Shown in pieces: positions 46,901 to 60,018 of a stretch of DNA of 64,000 nucleotides. The stretch comes from Mesotaenium endlicherianum (taxonomy: Eukaryota; Streptophyta; Zygnematophyceae; Zygnematales; Mesotaeniaceae): the NCBI GenBank assembly GCA_009602735.1, contig WELA01002297.1, positions 924,126-988,125 of the forward strand. The letters run 5' to 3'. The position numbers were made by a program, and so were the translations under genes. Each line of letters starts with the position of its first letter. Positions within the stretch are counted from its first letter, which is position 1. Under the pieces are notes generated by a model. That model searched no databases. It had not been told where the DNA came from and was given only the letters and a program-made list of their open reading frames with translations.

Positions 46901-49688
46901 ACACCTTGGTTGTAAAGGCCAGCAAAGTAGCGAGCCTGCAGCAGAAGCTCGCAAAGACAGCTGGTCAATCAGGTTTGGCCAAGGGAAAGAGCAGCTGGGG
47001 CGGTGCCCGTGTTAAAAGTAAAGTAGGAGACGTAGATTCAGACAGGCGATCGCTTGGGAAGGCCAATGTACAGCTCAATACGGCAGGCCCTGCTAGAGTT
47101 GCCGAGGGACGCCATGAGGTGGAGCAGGTTCAGCAACATTCCAAGACAGGTCAGCAGATTACAATTTGAAAGTGCATACCGCAAGCTGAATGCCCCTGGA
47201 TACATATGTGTACATATATGTGATCATATTCATATTCAGTCATTACTATGCGTACATGTAGCGTGGGGTGAAAGTAATTATGTTTTAGTCTTTATTGCAA
47301 CTGAATGAGCATAGAGAAACAAAATGTGTTTTGAGTATCTGTTGTGCCTTACAGCTATATGTACAAACAATGTGTAGCAACTACTTCATTCAGTCTGTAA
47401 TGATGTGGTAAAGTCACTTATGCTTATGTGGGAGGAATGTGCAGAGCTTGGTGGATCTTCCAGGGCCCATGCGCAGAGAGATGGTTTGAAGGATGGGCGC
47501 CGGCCTTTGCTTCCCAAGGACAACCGGCGCACTACGTATCGCCCAAAAAGACTTCCTGGGCTGGGCTATGGGCCATCTCCCACGGCAGGAGGGGAGCATC
47601 GCCACGTCGTGCCTGTGAGCAGCTCTGGACTCCTTGTATTTACAGCCATTGTGTAGCTTCATCAGTTATCACCCCTCATTGCATGTGTTTTGAGAAATGG
47701 CGTGTATGGGTCTTAATGTGTGACCAACCTTGTCGCATGTTGGTCAGGCTAACTGTCAGTCATGCTCCAGAGGGCTTGTGCTTAAGGATTTGCACCTATC
47801 TTCCGCCGCCATTTCATCAGCTTTATTAGTGTTGGTGGGCATGTGCATTTTGCAGACGGGGTGGCTGCCAGAGCATGCGTACGCTCGGAGCTTGGCACTG
47901 TTTGCGGCCTCCTTTGGCCCTACTGGCTGGCGCATGGCTGCTGCCACCATACGGGGCGTTCTGCCTACAGAGGTTGAGTTTGGACCCGGTTGGGTGGGAG
48001 AGCCTCCTGCCGACCAGATACCTGGGGATGGTGGCATATGCTCGGTTCCTGTCAAAGCTCAAGCTGCAGGAGCTGCCCCTGCAACACCTCAGTTGCTTCC
48101 TGCTGCATCTCATCAGGCTGTGCAATCGCAGCTACAGGTGCCAGTCCCTTATGGGTCGCAGAATGTGGCTACCCCTCAGATTAACGACGGTGATGGTGAT
48201 ACGGACCAGACTCCTATTCTGACAGGGCTAGCAGGATTGTCATACCTGCAGGAGGCTGGTAGAGCAGGTTGTGGCCGGCAGGATCGCAGTGAGATTGTTG
48301 CCAAGGGGATGGGTTACTCCTCAAGGCAGGCAAGCAGAGTTCCTGGAGCAGGGGGTGAGGGCCTGCATCAAGCGGGGAAGATGGAAGGTCTTCCAGGGTC
48401 GTATTCTATGCCTGGCCCATCTTTGAACAGCCCCCCCCCTTCAATTATGACCCGCTTACCAGGGCCCACCACTCTGGTCACTGACCCCCCAGCATCTACC
48501 GCCCGTGTGCCTTCGCCTCAATATAGCTCTGGACATGGCGGCAGCGCTTCAGGATTGCGTGTGGCTGGCCCTTCACAATCTGGCCATGACCTCACGTCTG
48601 GTGCTTTGCATCCTCCACAGCCCGGTGCCATGTCAGCACCACTTTGTGATGCGTCAGATACGGGCACTGAGACTACCTCGAGCAAAGGACCTTTTTGTGC
48701 CTCATCAACGTATCTCTCTCCACCCCCATCTGGGCATCCTCCTCGTGCAGCGCTCAAGAGCCCTCCCTTTGTTCCCACTTCAGCAACCCAGCAAGGACAT
48801 GGAGCTGGCGTTGCTCCGTCCCTGGCGTCGCTGACAGCAGGGCATCGGGAGCATCATTCTGGGCAGGAGTCGCATTCTGCAGGACCGTCTCCCTCAAAGG
48901 AGCTGCCTCCCAGGGCGGAAGGTACCAGGGATGACATTCACAGGACTACTCCTCCGAAGGACTTCAAGTCACCAGTTCGTGCAACATCGACAGATGATGC
49001 ACAGACTCGATATGGGAAACAGGCCAGGGCTGGACATATGGCCTCTGGCGAAGGGGGTGTTGCTCCTCCCTTCACGATTCCTCCTTATGGAGCAGTGCAC
49101 TCTTGGATGGGAGGGCCTGCTGCGAGAGATCTGCCTCCAGAAGCACTTCGAGCAACCATGTTTCCCTACGTGCCGCAGCTACCTTCCTCTGGGTCACGCT
49201 TCTCTTCAGCTAGTGGAGCTCATCATCAATCGTTGGATGCTTGGGGTAAGGGCTCTACGCTGAGGCCTGCCTTGGATCCGCAGGCTGGTCTTGTGGCTCG
49301 CACTCAGGAGCTAGGCTCAAGCGCACTGGGGCAAGGACCAAACCAGCAGGTGATGGGTGGGGGGAGCTTCTACAGTGGGGCCTCATCTAGTTACCAGCAA
49401 CAGCCCTCTGTGGTATCCCAAGCGCAGTCTGTTCCCAGCATCTGGCGTCCTCAAGTTATTGCAAGCAAGAGCACGGGCAGTAGAAGCCTTAGTGCAGGTT
49501 TCCATGCGGATTTGAAGGCTGAGAATTCACATCAGTTAGGTAGTGGACCTGCTTTGCAGACAGGAGCGTCTTTGCATGGGGTTGAGCAGCAACAGCTCGA
49601 GCAGATTAGTAACCAGCACAAAAGCTCAACCCTGGACGTGCATAGGCCTTTCTTGGATCTGAATGACTTAGCGCAAGCAGATGATTGA
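43913..49688 (+). CDS. Bromodomain protein, BRD7/BRD9-like (plant BRD1/2/13 type)
   Basis: Nuclear acetyl-lysine reader; plant relatives are subunits of SWI/SNF chromatin remodelling complexes. Nine exons: 43913-44203, 44708-44801, 45205-45259, 45587-45632, 46042-46140, 46328-46562, 46787-47149, 47445-47614 and 47856-49688, total 1061 residues. Exon 2 may instead start at 44714. The basic N-terminus (MDKKKLKVILKLPKPLKRS) is followed by a bromodomain at about 135-230 (MEAVLDKLQKKDVYNVFAEP, VPDYYDVIKDPMDFLTMRKR, CGNAMRYNAPGTFYFRQAK; the acetyl-lysine Asn is in RYN). The plant-type C-terminal module is at about 395-505 (KDNRRTTY, HAYARSLALFAASFGPTGW, LPTEVEFGPGWVGE). A Ser/Pro/Gly/Gln-rich tail of about 555 residues, all in exon 9, is far longer than in land-plant relatives I remember. 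Confidence 0.88.
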
Positions 49689-50734
49689 GATACTTGTCAT
49701 TAATCCATGATATTATAAAATTTTTGCCAGCACCTTGGATTTCAGTTGTCATTGGCAGAAGCTGCTAGTCTGTATTAGTTGTAGCCCCTTGCATTTTCTG
49801 AAGGTGACAAAGTGTTGATAGATGGTCAAGTGCATCCCGTTGAAATGAGTGACTATATTGGAACTCAAAGTGGTGACATTGAACCGTGCCTTTCCGACTA
49901 TCATCTAAGGAAACACAAACTAGAGCTGTCATCACAGGTGAATTGGAGAGAAAGCAGATACGGTTTGCGGGTCCACTTCCTTCTCCTTCGGCATACTTTG
50001 AGGCACCATAATGTACTATGTAACAAAAGAAATGATTTGTTTTTAGAGGCTTGTTTGCATATTTTGCTGCATATATATTGTCATGGACGTTGATTTCAGT
50101 AGGCACTCAGGCTGCTATTAGACACTACCACAAGCTCAACCCGCTTCAAAATGGGTGCACGATAACGTACAAGGAAAAGGTGAGCTGGCAGCAGCCAGCC
50201 AACGGAGCTCAAGGGCGCACGACGGGATTCACGTCGGTACGTGAGAGACCGAACGGGAGGCCCAGGAAGCGTTGGCGAAAAATGGACGGCTGGCTGAAAC
50301 GACGACCAGCAGTAGGCCAATGCAGGCCAATGGTCGCTTCTGGCGTTTACCAGTGCGCCCGTCTTCCCTGCTCAACTTCTACTGAGTTCTACTCGATAAA
50401 TGAATCTGCGACGGGCGCTTGGCAGCGGTCTTTCACTGAGTGACACGTGACCGTCTATTCACCGATTAAGACCTAACGTCTCGACGGGGCGGTCACTCCT
50501 TCGAGGGCGTTTCATTCTAGTGTCAAAAAGGCATAAAAACGGATCCATTGAAGGCAATTGAGGGCTGTCAGTAGATATTGCACGAGAATCGTATTTTGCA
50601 CAGCTCAATTCAGGGTCAGTTTCGCAACCCAGCTAGACTTCCAATTCCTTCACGGTTTAGATAGTAGATCGTTGTGAGTCATTTATTTACACACATATTT
50701 CCCGTCTTGCTTGAGAGCTGTATAGGGAGCAATC
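49689..50734. promoter_or_regulatory. Intergenic: 3' flank of bromodomain gene and SSI promoter region
   Basis: About 1 kb between a stop and the next start on the same strand. No gene is supported. The starch synthase promoter and 5' UTR should lie in its right part. Confidence 0.5.
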
Positions 50735-53700
50735 ATGGAGGCCTTAACACGGGGTTCAATAGCCTTAATTCCAGCTTCTTTGCCGAGCTGCCTACAAAAG
50801 TCTAGCTCCTCCAATGTAAGCGCCACACCATCCGCGAGTGCGTCAGCATTTTTTCGTGGTGGCAGGAGCCTGAGAGCTGGACGTGAGAACCCTGTTTTAA
50901 GACGGAAGGTGTCCCCAGCTGGTGTCCAAATTCTTGCAGTTAGTGCCGGTGAGGATCCTGACCAAGCAGGACCCTGGGCTGTGCCCAACGATTTTCCTGA
51001 GCCATATGTGTTAGTGTCTACAGATCCTGATGAGATAGAGCTGGAGATCAAAAAAATAGAGAATGAAAATGAGCTACTGCGCAAACAGCTTGAGAAAGTC
51101 AGTGCAGGTCCTACAGACATTGCACAAGAGAGGAAGGCAGTCATTGATGTATCAAGACCGAGAGCTGGAGCCCAACCCCCTTCTGCTCTTGAGTCTGTTG
51201 AAGAAAGTGTCTTAGGTGGCAGCCGCTCAACATTAGACCTTTCTTCTGCAATCGTTGACAAAGCTTCAGTATCGGAGAAATCTCCAACAGTGTCTGCAGA
51301 TAAGCCTGGTAAATGCTGTAATTCCATCTCAGAGAGATACATTTGCGGTCTCAGGTTATCTACGTTGTTGCTGCCAGCATAGCACCTGTGACCAACAGGC
51401 GCAATTTTGCGCAAATGTTTCACGTTGTTTATATGCTGACCACAAAAATCCCGTTATCATGTATGTGGGGTGCTGGACAAGCCACAAGTATCTCGAGTAC
51501 ATTCTCCATGTTGACTGCATGTTTTGAAGTCAGTAAGTACAAGTGTTTTAAAATGAGTAGTGTGTGTCCCAAACCGTTCAGTTGTCAGCTGCTGGGCATG
51601 AACTCAGCTGGCAAGGTAAGAATGTTGTTATCTGCTATTGATGATTCACAATATTTTGTATTTTGCATTGCATGTGCAGCACCTCAAGAGTCATATGTAC
51701 CAGCTCCTCTGGGGGATTCGCAGCTTGCTAGAAGCGAGTTGAAGGAAAGGGGTTTGAAGACCAGTAATGCTATGAGCATTGTTTTTGTTACTTCAGAAGT
51801 CGCACCTTACTCAAAAACAGGAGGCTTAGCGGATGTGGTGGGGTCCCTTCCCCAAGCTTTGGCTTCCAGAGGGCACAGGGTGATGGTGGTAGCACCACGC
51901 TATCTGAATGGAGTTACCGACCACCTTTACGACAACGCTCTAGATTTGGATTGCAGGATCAAAATTGGCTGCTTCAATGCTGACCAGGAGATTGCATACT
52001 TTCACGAGTACAGGGATGGGGTAGACTTTGTAAGTTCTTCCGGGCAACTACACACTGTGTCCATGGTTTTCTCTCAGTTCCTTTTTTGCATGCTTCAAAT
52101 CAATTTTAAGCTTCTGCAAGAGGCCAACAGCAGCTGATTTTGTATGCTGCTCATACATAGTTTTACTGAAGGTACTGGCGGATTTTGCTTGTACGAAGTG
52201 ACTTTATCTTGTGGGAGGGCTCTCTGTTATCTAGATGATGAATGTGGCTCCGATCATGTCATCCAGAGAGGCAACTGATCCTATTCTTGTTACTCTTGTG
52301 GCAGGTGTTTGTCGATCATCCATCTTACCACAGACCTGGCACACCCTACGGAGATACACGTGGTGCATATGGGGATAACCAGGTTAGTGATGGACCAGAT
52401 TTTGCGAGTTGAGACTTCTTGTGGAATATAATAGTATGTCCATATTGCACCTTCTTAAACTTGCTAACTTGTACCTGATCCCTGTTGTAGAGTCTCTCGG
52501 TAGGAGTAAAAAACAACTGTTAACTTCAATATATTTCTTTGTGCGGCACTTGTGTTGTCAGTTTCGATTTACCCTCCTATCCCACGCGGCATGTGAAGCT
52601 CCTCTGCAACTACCCCTCGGAGGCTTTACTTATGGAGAGAAAGTCATGTTTGTCGCCAATGACTGGCATGCTGGCCTTGTGCCTGTGTAAGTTGCCTCAA
52701 TCCACATCAGAATGCACATCCTTCACGTTGTTGATATGCCTGGTAGTGAAGCAGAGACGTTCCCAAGGATTTGATACACAGGCAGTAAATTGATGCTAGC
52801 TCTCAGCTGCCACCTTGCCTCATTGCACTCAGCAGCTTTGATGACAGTGTATTTGTATAGTTCATAATGGGGCCTGCTTGAAGTATTTGTGGTGCAGTCT
52901 TTTGGCGTCCAAGTACAGGCCTTATGGCGTCTATAAGGACTCCCGCTGTGTCCTTGCTATTCACAACCTGTCACACCAGGTAATATCGACCAAAACTTAG
53001 GAGGCACTTAGCATATCTAGAGCGTTCAAGAGCTTTTGTTGTTTCACCCCTAAAATGACCAAAACAGGTCGAGCTCCTCACAGGAGATGCCCTTCACACG
53101 TCTTTATGTGGAAGTTATGGTTATCAGATTACCAGTTCCACAGAAAAAAGTACCCCGAGCTGACAAAATCAGTGTATTGCTATTTAGCAACCTGTCAGCT
53201 GGACTAAGTCTGCACTAAGGCCCTATTTGCCCCATACACTCTTGTCTCCTGTTCCCAGTGCCAGCAGTTTTATAAGGTTCATTTGTTCCTTTGTGATCAA
53301 ATTGTCAGGATGGGTTTACTTCCTGTAGGCTAGTGCCTCTAGGTGTGAGCACACCGACGCCCGTATTAGGCTAAAAATTCCCAAGTTGCCTGAGGGTGAC
53401 GTTTGGATCCGCCGCTCCTCCCAACTTAACCGACCCTCACAGTATGTCACTTTAGCATGTTCATGCTCAGACTAATTAATAAACTTTGTGTTTCCCTGAT
53501 TGGCAACTTGTAGGGAATCTTTACCTGTATTAATATATTGCTGGAGTTGTACAGGGTGTGGAGCCAGGTGTCACATATGGGAACCTAGGACTACCCATGG
53601 ATTGGTACGGTGCCCTGGAATGGGTGTTCCCTCAGTGGGCAAGAGCTCACGAACTTGACAAGGGTGAGGCAGTTAACATTCTGAAGGGAGCTGTCGTAAC

Positions 53701-56700
53701 GTCAGATCGTATCTTGACTGTCAGCCAGGTATACATCTGCTCACTGCAGACACAGCTTGCAAGCATTTAAGCAGGGATGCCATGTTGCCTTGGTTTGCCT
53801 CTACTACACAAGCTGCAGTTTCTAGCATCGACTGACTTTACTGGCTGACATTTTCTGAGGTTGGGGGTAGTCCCCTCTAGACCATCTGCATGTTTATAAG
53901 ATGCTGCCTCTGGCATCCGTGGGGAATATTGTGCATATGTCAGGTGGCTCCAGTAACATGTGCCTTGTATGTTGCCTCATGTATCCTGACGGGCCTCCTA
54001 CTGCTGTCGGCACTGTCTTGCAATATCTCAGGGATATGCTTGGGAAATTACGACTGTGGAGGGTGGCTGGGGCCTGGACGGCCTCCTGCGTTCGCGCAAT
54101 CATGTCATCAATGGTAATCTGTCGGATCCTGCCTGCTAAGGGCATCACAAAATGCGCATAGCAATGCTGGTGCAATCAGCAAAAAAACACACAGTATCTG
54201 GGGTCTTACTCCTGACCAAGCACGTCGCCCTGGAGTACAATTGCATGGGAAGAGTAATGTGCGGAGTTTTGGGTACGGTGGGACATGCGCACTGGTTTCG
54301 TTGAATATTTGCTGAAGAAGCATATTACGTTTGCAAGACCGACCTTGCATTATTAGGGAAGACATGAAGATAACTGGGCTTTACTGCAGGCAATTTTTTT
54401 CCGCTGCAAGTTCTTAGTGTTGTCTGGTGCCTCTTATGGGCACTGATGCACCCTCACTGTTTCTTCACAGGAATCACAAATGGAGTGGACATTGATGACT
54501 GGAACCCAGCAACAGACAAGCACATCCCTGTTCAGTACTCGCTGGAGGACTTGGCAGGCAAGGTACGGGTTATGCTCACTCCACACGTTGTGTCAAACAG
54601 CTTGTGGAAGCAATCTCAGCTCTATCATAAGGGCTCTGGTTCTCTGGGCCAGCAGAGGCATATCTCTGTTTTCTCTAATGCTTACATTTCCAGTGCAGTA
54701 AGTGGATTGCTTCTTGTGTTGGACCTTTGCAGACCCAGTAAGTTACAAGAACTGCTTTATTTTGCGTGCACACAATCTGCAGGATGGCGTCTGGAATTGG
54801 CACCAGTTTCTGAAGGAGCTGCTGCAGGGTTCTGTATCTGGAAGGTGCAATAAGTACATGTTCTTTCTCTCTGTAATGTGTACCGCAGGCTGAATGCAAG
54901 GCAAAGCTGCAGGCAGAGCTCGGGCTCCCCATCAAGCCAGACACACCACTGGTGAGACTTCGTGTCATCATGCCACGCACCCTTGAAGTGGCTGCTTGCG
55001 AGCAAGCTATTCCTGCTGCTCACTTTGTTGTGGGTGGGGTGGGTGGGTGGGTGGGAGAGGTTTATAACAGCAGTTTTTTGACAAGGTCTTCTGTTGCATC
55101 TTTAGCAAACAACAATTTACGGAGATTACCTGTCTGTCTCACAATCCAAGTGTATTGCAAGATCCAATTGCCATCCCCAAGTAATCTAGTAGGTTATCAA
55201 GCATCATATATGTATTAAAGGCCACTTCAGATCCATATTGTAAATGTCTCGCAAGTGAGAATTCTGCAGGCCTCAACAGTGTTGTCTACTATATCGGCTC
55301 TCATACTTTAATGCATCTCTAAGCAGTGGTGTCTATATGAGACTTTTTGCTTCTCGTTTGAACTTAACAAGGGGCTCCTGGGCAAGGCTTCTCTTTGACA
55401 CAATCAATGCCTGTTAATGAAGAAGGGTTGTCCACCCCAACCATTACATCTCGCATGTGTCACATGCCACATGTGACTGTTTGTCTTTCCTATTTGGGTT
55501 TCTATCCCCCAGACGGAAACGTAGCCGCTTTTGTAGTTGGCTGAGGGGGTGAATTGGTTGTGTTGAATTAAGACTCTGCAGCCGGCATGGACCTCTTGGA
55601 TGTGATTAGTGTTGCACTAGTTCTTCCGAGTTTAAGCAGCCATCACTTGTAAATACGCTACTAAATTGCGTCGTGTTGCATTCACTTGGTTCTTCTCGAT
55701 ACAGCCGCAGTCAGATAAGCTGACAAAAGGAAGGTGTAGGAAAGATGAACAGGAGAGGCTGTAAATTGTTTGCTTCAAGGTTATGTAGTGGGCGGTACGC
55801 CCACACTTGGAGTTGGTTGTGAGGGCTGCCAAGCTCCTACTCGTGGCCTCCACCCTCGCTCATTTGATTCCCCAGTCCTACAAACAGTTACACCCGTGAG
55901 AGTGGTAGAGTGCTCAATCTGAGTATGTAGTGAGCCACCAGGAGAAGTGACTGAGCTAAACTTGAGTTTTCTCATAATCCCTGCTGGCAGATCGGTTTCA
56001 TTGGAAGACTGGACTACCAGAAGGGCCCTGATTTGATCCAGGAGGCATTGCCCGAGCTTCTCAGTGACGACGTGCAACTGGTACGGCCTGTAAATTTTGA
56101 CTATATAGCAGAGAAGTAAATGCGTTGACTACAGCTTGTCTTTGGGGTGCAGGGAGCCTTCAAACGCATCTGTAGGTGCAGAGTTGGGTGCATTTGTGCT
56201 CATTAGTGGCAAGAAGCAAGATGTCAGTCGAGTGCATTGCATAGCTCTATCCGTCCCGTAGTGATAACGCTGAAGAAAACGACAGGATGTGCTTTGGAGA
56301 TGACCTGGGACGATGTCTTTGTTGAACTCGGCTCTGGGGTGGGGCAAAGCACGTGTAGGTGGTTAACACAAAACTCTCCTGCTACCGTCATCGTCCTTAT
56401 CTCAGGTGATGCTTGGAAGTGGGGACCCCAAGATGGAGGCGTGGATGGCCTGGGCAGAAACGGAGTACAAGGACAAGTTCCGCGGATGGGTCGGCTTCAG
56501 CGTCCCAGTGGCACACCGCATCACGGCAGGGTGACTCTTCGACATTGCTTGCTCATGCTTTCCTCGTGATTTGCAAGTCAGGATGCTCAGCAGAGACCAA
56601 CAGAGTGGGTCAGGCCTAGTCGTCTCATGCGGTGAGTTATCTTTCTGTGTGTGGGGAATATCTTTTCCAAACAGATGGCAAGGCATGTGATGTGCTGCTT

Positions 56701-58098
56701 TCTGATGTGAGAGTCAAGGTGGACTTGACGAGAGCCAAATTGTAGAGGGGGGGATGAGGGCTGGAGGGTCACCGTTGTCTGTAATTATGCTCCTAGTGGC
56801 TGACGAGCTTCAGTGCCGCAAACTTGACCTGGCTATTCTGCCTTAGCGAGTACTGTGCAATCATTTGGAAGGACACGTGCTCCGAGGAGTAGCTCTTGCC
56901 AGTCGTGGTCCTATTCCCCTCACCCCTCCCTCGTGTTTCTCATTGGTGCAGGTGCGACATCCTGTTGATGCCTTCTAGGTTTGAGCCCTGCGGGTTGAAC
57001 CAGCTGTATGCCATGCGTTACGGGACCGTGCCTGTTGCCCACTGCACGGGTGGCCTGCGGGTAAGCTTCCTCCGTTGTTGCAGCCGTGTGTGAAACTTCA
57101 CTTGGCCGTGGAGGCTGGACGCTACTACCTATATGTGAAACAGAAGCCTATATCCAGTGATGCGAAGGAAGTGTTTGTAGTCCCTTATAGGCTCGCCAAG
57201 CATATGTGGGGCCGCGTTCCACTTCTTATCCACACATTTGCTACGAGAAAATGACATATGCTCACTTGTGCATGCTATCGGTCACATGTTCTGTGCCTCA
57301 GTTGTGCCTTTGCTCAACTTCAGGGGGCCTCCCATCTGACAACTCAGTAAGTAACAAATAAGGCAGTCCCTCAGTTTATTCTTCTAACCCTGTGTTTTTT
57401 GATTAATTGCAGGACACAATCGAGGACTTTAACCCCTTCGCAAACGCAGGACAAGGAGCTGGCACTGGGTATGGATCTATCTTAACCCGTTTCTTTCGTG
57501 TTGCCTTCTTACAGCGGCTTTCATTCTTTCTTTCAGCTGCTGTATGTGGCTGGCTGCCAGCATTTCTATCCTTTCTGAAGCGCAATTTTTTTCATGTTAT
57601 CCTTTTCTTGTTTGAGATGAACATGACAGCATTACGACCCAAGGGGTGCTGACGTTTGACTGCATGAATGGCTGTCAATCGTGTCACAGATGGACCTTCT
57701 CACCTCTGTCGAAGGATGCAATGATGGGAGTAAGTTGCGCATCTGCTTTTCCTTGTGCTTTGTTGCAGTTATGTCATGTGTCCTTTGCGTGATATGACCA
57801 GAGGCTCTTGTTCTCATATGCAGCAAGCTTGCTTTCACAAATGAGGTCTAGGGAGACATTGGGTAGGCATGATTGCTGAGAACTTTCAGACTGCTTGGCT
57901 GTCGAGTTCTGATCGTGTGCTCTGTTGTTTCTTCATTACCAGACACTGTGGACTGCAATTGGAACGTATCGCCATCATGAGAAGTCGTGGGCTGGCCTCA
58001 TGAAGCGTGGAATGGAGCTAGATGTCTCGTGGGAGAGGGCAGCATCTCAGTACGAGCAAGTATTCGAGTGGGCCATGATGGACCCTCCCTATGCCTAA
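50735..58098 (+). CDS. SSI: Soluble starch synthase I, plastid (GT5)
   Basis: ADP-glucose:alpha-1,4-glucan glucosyltransferase that extends short amylopectin chains. Fifteen exons: 50735-51308, 51680-52029, 52305-52382, 52562-52686, 52898-52979, 53555-53728, 54032-54113, 54471-54562, 54889-54951, 55991-56080, 56406-56530, 56952-57060, 57413-57468, 57690-57729 and 57943-58098, total 731 residues, all in frame. Residues 1-70 are a Ser/Arg-rich transit peptide; about 105-125 is a short coiled coil ([20 protein letters not shown]). The GT5 domain starts near 224 with ADP-glucose motif [13 protein letters not shown] (237-249). Other blocks: [57 protein letters not shown] (about 541) and [20 protein letters not shown] (about 620-640). 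It matches the SSI class more than SSII-IV over [10 protein letters not shown] and the C-terminus [10 protein letters not shown]. Confidence 0.95.
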
Positions 58099-58667
58099 GC
58101 TCAATATTGGTCAAGAGAATTGTGTCATAGCACCATATGTAGTTCATGTTTTCTCGAGGTCGTTACCAAAGGCGGTGAGAAGGTGCTTTCTGTTTCTTGT
58201 GAAGATGTTTGATAGCCACTATCGCCATTTCAGCATATACTAGATAGCACTAGAAGGGAATGGCCAAGGCACCCCTAGGAGAATCTATTGTACGTTTGTA
58301 CTTAGTTGTCAAGTTAGTTTTACACTTCTTCACTTGCTTCGCATACTGTGTCAAATTTAGTACTACTAATAGCTGAGCTGAAGCAAGTCTATGGTGGAGC
58401 TATGTATAAGAAGTGAAAGAGTGCTCAGTCTTCTTGCTTGATGTCATTTTGTTGGTCCAAGGTGTTTTCTGTTTCAATTACGTGTATTTAGCTACGCGAA
58501 GGGGGGGGGGACCTTCCCAACATACCAATCAATTGTTAAGGTATGTCAGCTAGGTCAATTCAAGTGTCACATTCTAATAATGAGATTCTTTTATGCTGTA
58601 GGCATGCATATGAACAAAAGCATGGCAATAGTCATAGCTCCAACAGCCTCTAACAAGAATTGACTAT

Positions 58668-59060
58668 GGGGTGCTAACTCTTTTCATGTGAAGGGTCTTC
58701 TTGGCAAAAACAACCAAAATACTTTTTGGTTGGCAATTTTTTTCAATAATTTTTGCTCGTCCAATAAATCCAATCTTGACAAACTTGGTGACTTTTTCAA
58801 AAGGTCTAAATACCCTACCCAATAACCAATTTAATAGGCATCCTTGCAATAGAACCGACCACATATGTTGCAGGAAATATATATGCAATTTTTGGCGCCT
58901 TCGTCAAAAGCCATTGCGTATAAAATTAATTGTCCGCAGTACCCTGCCTCGGAATTTGACATTGCGTAAAAATTTAATGAGACAAGGATTTTGGCGGACC
59001 GACATGCAAGTTTGGCGGAAATAACATTCTTTTGGGGATTGTTGCGACAGTTAGCACCCC
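58668..59060. mobile_element. MITE-like element with 12-bp terminal inverted repeats
   Basis: A 393-bp AT-rich segment bounded by perfect 12-base inverted termini, GGGGTGCTAACT at 58668-58679 and AGTTAGCACCCC at 59049-59060. It has no coding capacity. Inside the left end is a hairpin, CAACCAAAA…TTTTGGTTG (58711-58732). The size, AT richness and terminal repeats suit a non-autonomous DNA transposon. No clear target-site duplication was found next to the ends, so the superfamily is open. Confidence 0.6.
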
Positions 59061-60012
59061 TGAGATAAACAAGCATGAAATCAAGCTATCATTGTAAATT
59101 GTTACACATCCATTTGGCAATGTATGCACATATTGCTTTTGCCTCTTACGAAGCTGTGGCATGCAAAGCCTAGTCAATTTCTATGAGATGAATCCCAATA
59201 AGTACATAGGGGATCATTTTATCTCAATCTAAGTCTTGAATACGTAACCATACATGGAACCTTACTAACTTCACAATACGTGTGAATTAGATGATAAGTG
59301 TATTTTCGATTATGCTCCGGCTCAAGTATATAAAGTATTTGTACAATGCTTCAAGGTTCAAGCTGTGTGTCCATTAACATGTCATGGGCTTGTGCGCAAT
59401 GATATCTTGCGTCCAGGTTGAGTGTGCACTTATAAGCCTAATTCTTGCTGTTAACAATGTATCATAAGCTATATGCAAAGATGGGCCGGACATGGTTGCG
59501 GACTTGTCTCATGTTCTAAGGTCTATCTTTTGGGCTACCCCCTCCTCCAGAACCAGCTGAAATTTAGAATCAAGTTAAAAAGCTGACGTTTCGATATATA
59601 TCGATCACGTTTCAAAGAATCGAAGAGTGAAGGAATCGTGCAAATAAGCGTGCGTCTTTCTATATGTAGATGCATGTGCAACTCTGTTGTACTGCCACTC
59701 CACATTAAAAAGAACATCTGCATTGTAGACCAGACCTCGATGTCGTTTTCCCGTCGAGTTATCGAAATTGCCATAGAAAAGGGCGTCACTAAATGGAACT
59801 TAGTTGTTCACCACTTCTCGTCACCTGTTAAAGCCTGTTTACATGTGGCCGCCTCCGAGTTTCTAAGTTGCTCGAGGTTGCGGTCAGCCCATGCATCCTG
59901 GTATAATGCGCTTGAGGGGCCGGTAAACTACGTGTTGACCTGATTCGTAAAAGACACAAAAATGCTCCTGGGAAGTTAAATTGTTGCTGGAGTTATACTT
60001 CTGAGTTGCGGA

Positions 60013-60018
60013 CACGTG
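60013..60018 (+). promoter_or_regulatory. CACGTG G-box/ABRE-like motif upstream of the SMP-domain gene
   Basis: ACACGTGAC lies about 320 bases upstream of the start codon, and another ACGTG core lies at 59930. Such cores are bound by bZIP factors in ABA- and drought-responsive LEA promoters of land plants. The link to this gene is an inference from distance and product type only. Confidence 0.3.

Noticed and set aside
27086-58098. Idea of a sugar-metabolism gene cluster (nucleotide-sugar transporter, SUT, SSI)
   Set aside because: The genes are on both strands, interleaved with chromatin and F-box genes, and act in different compartments; chance neighbourhood is the simpler view.
59890-59895. 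CATGCA (RY-type) motif upstream of the SMP-domain gene
   Set aside because: CATGCA occurs very often throughout this window, so its presence here carries no weight.
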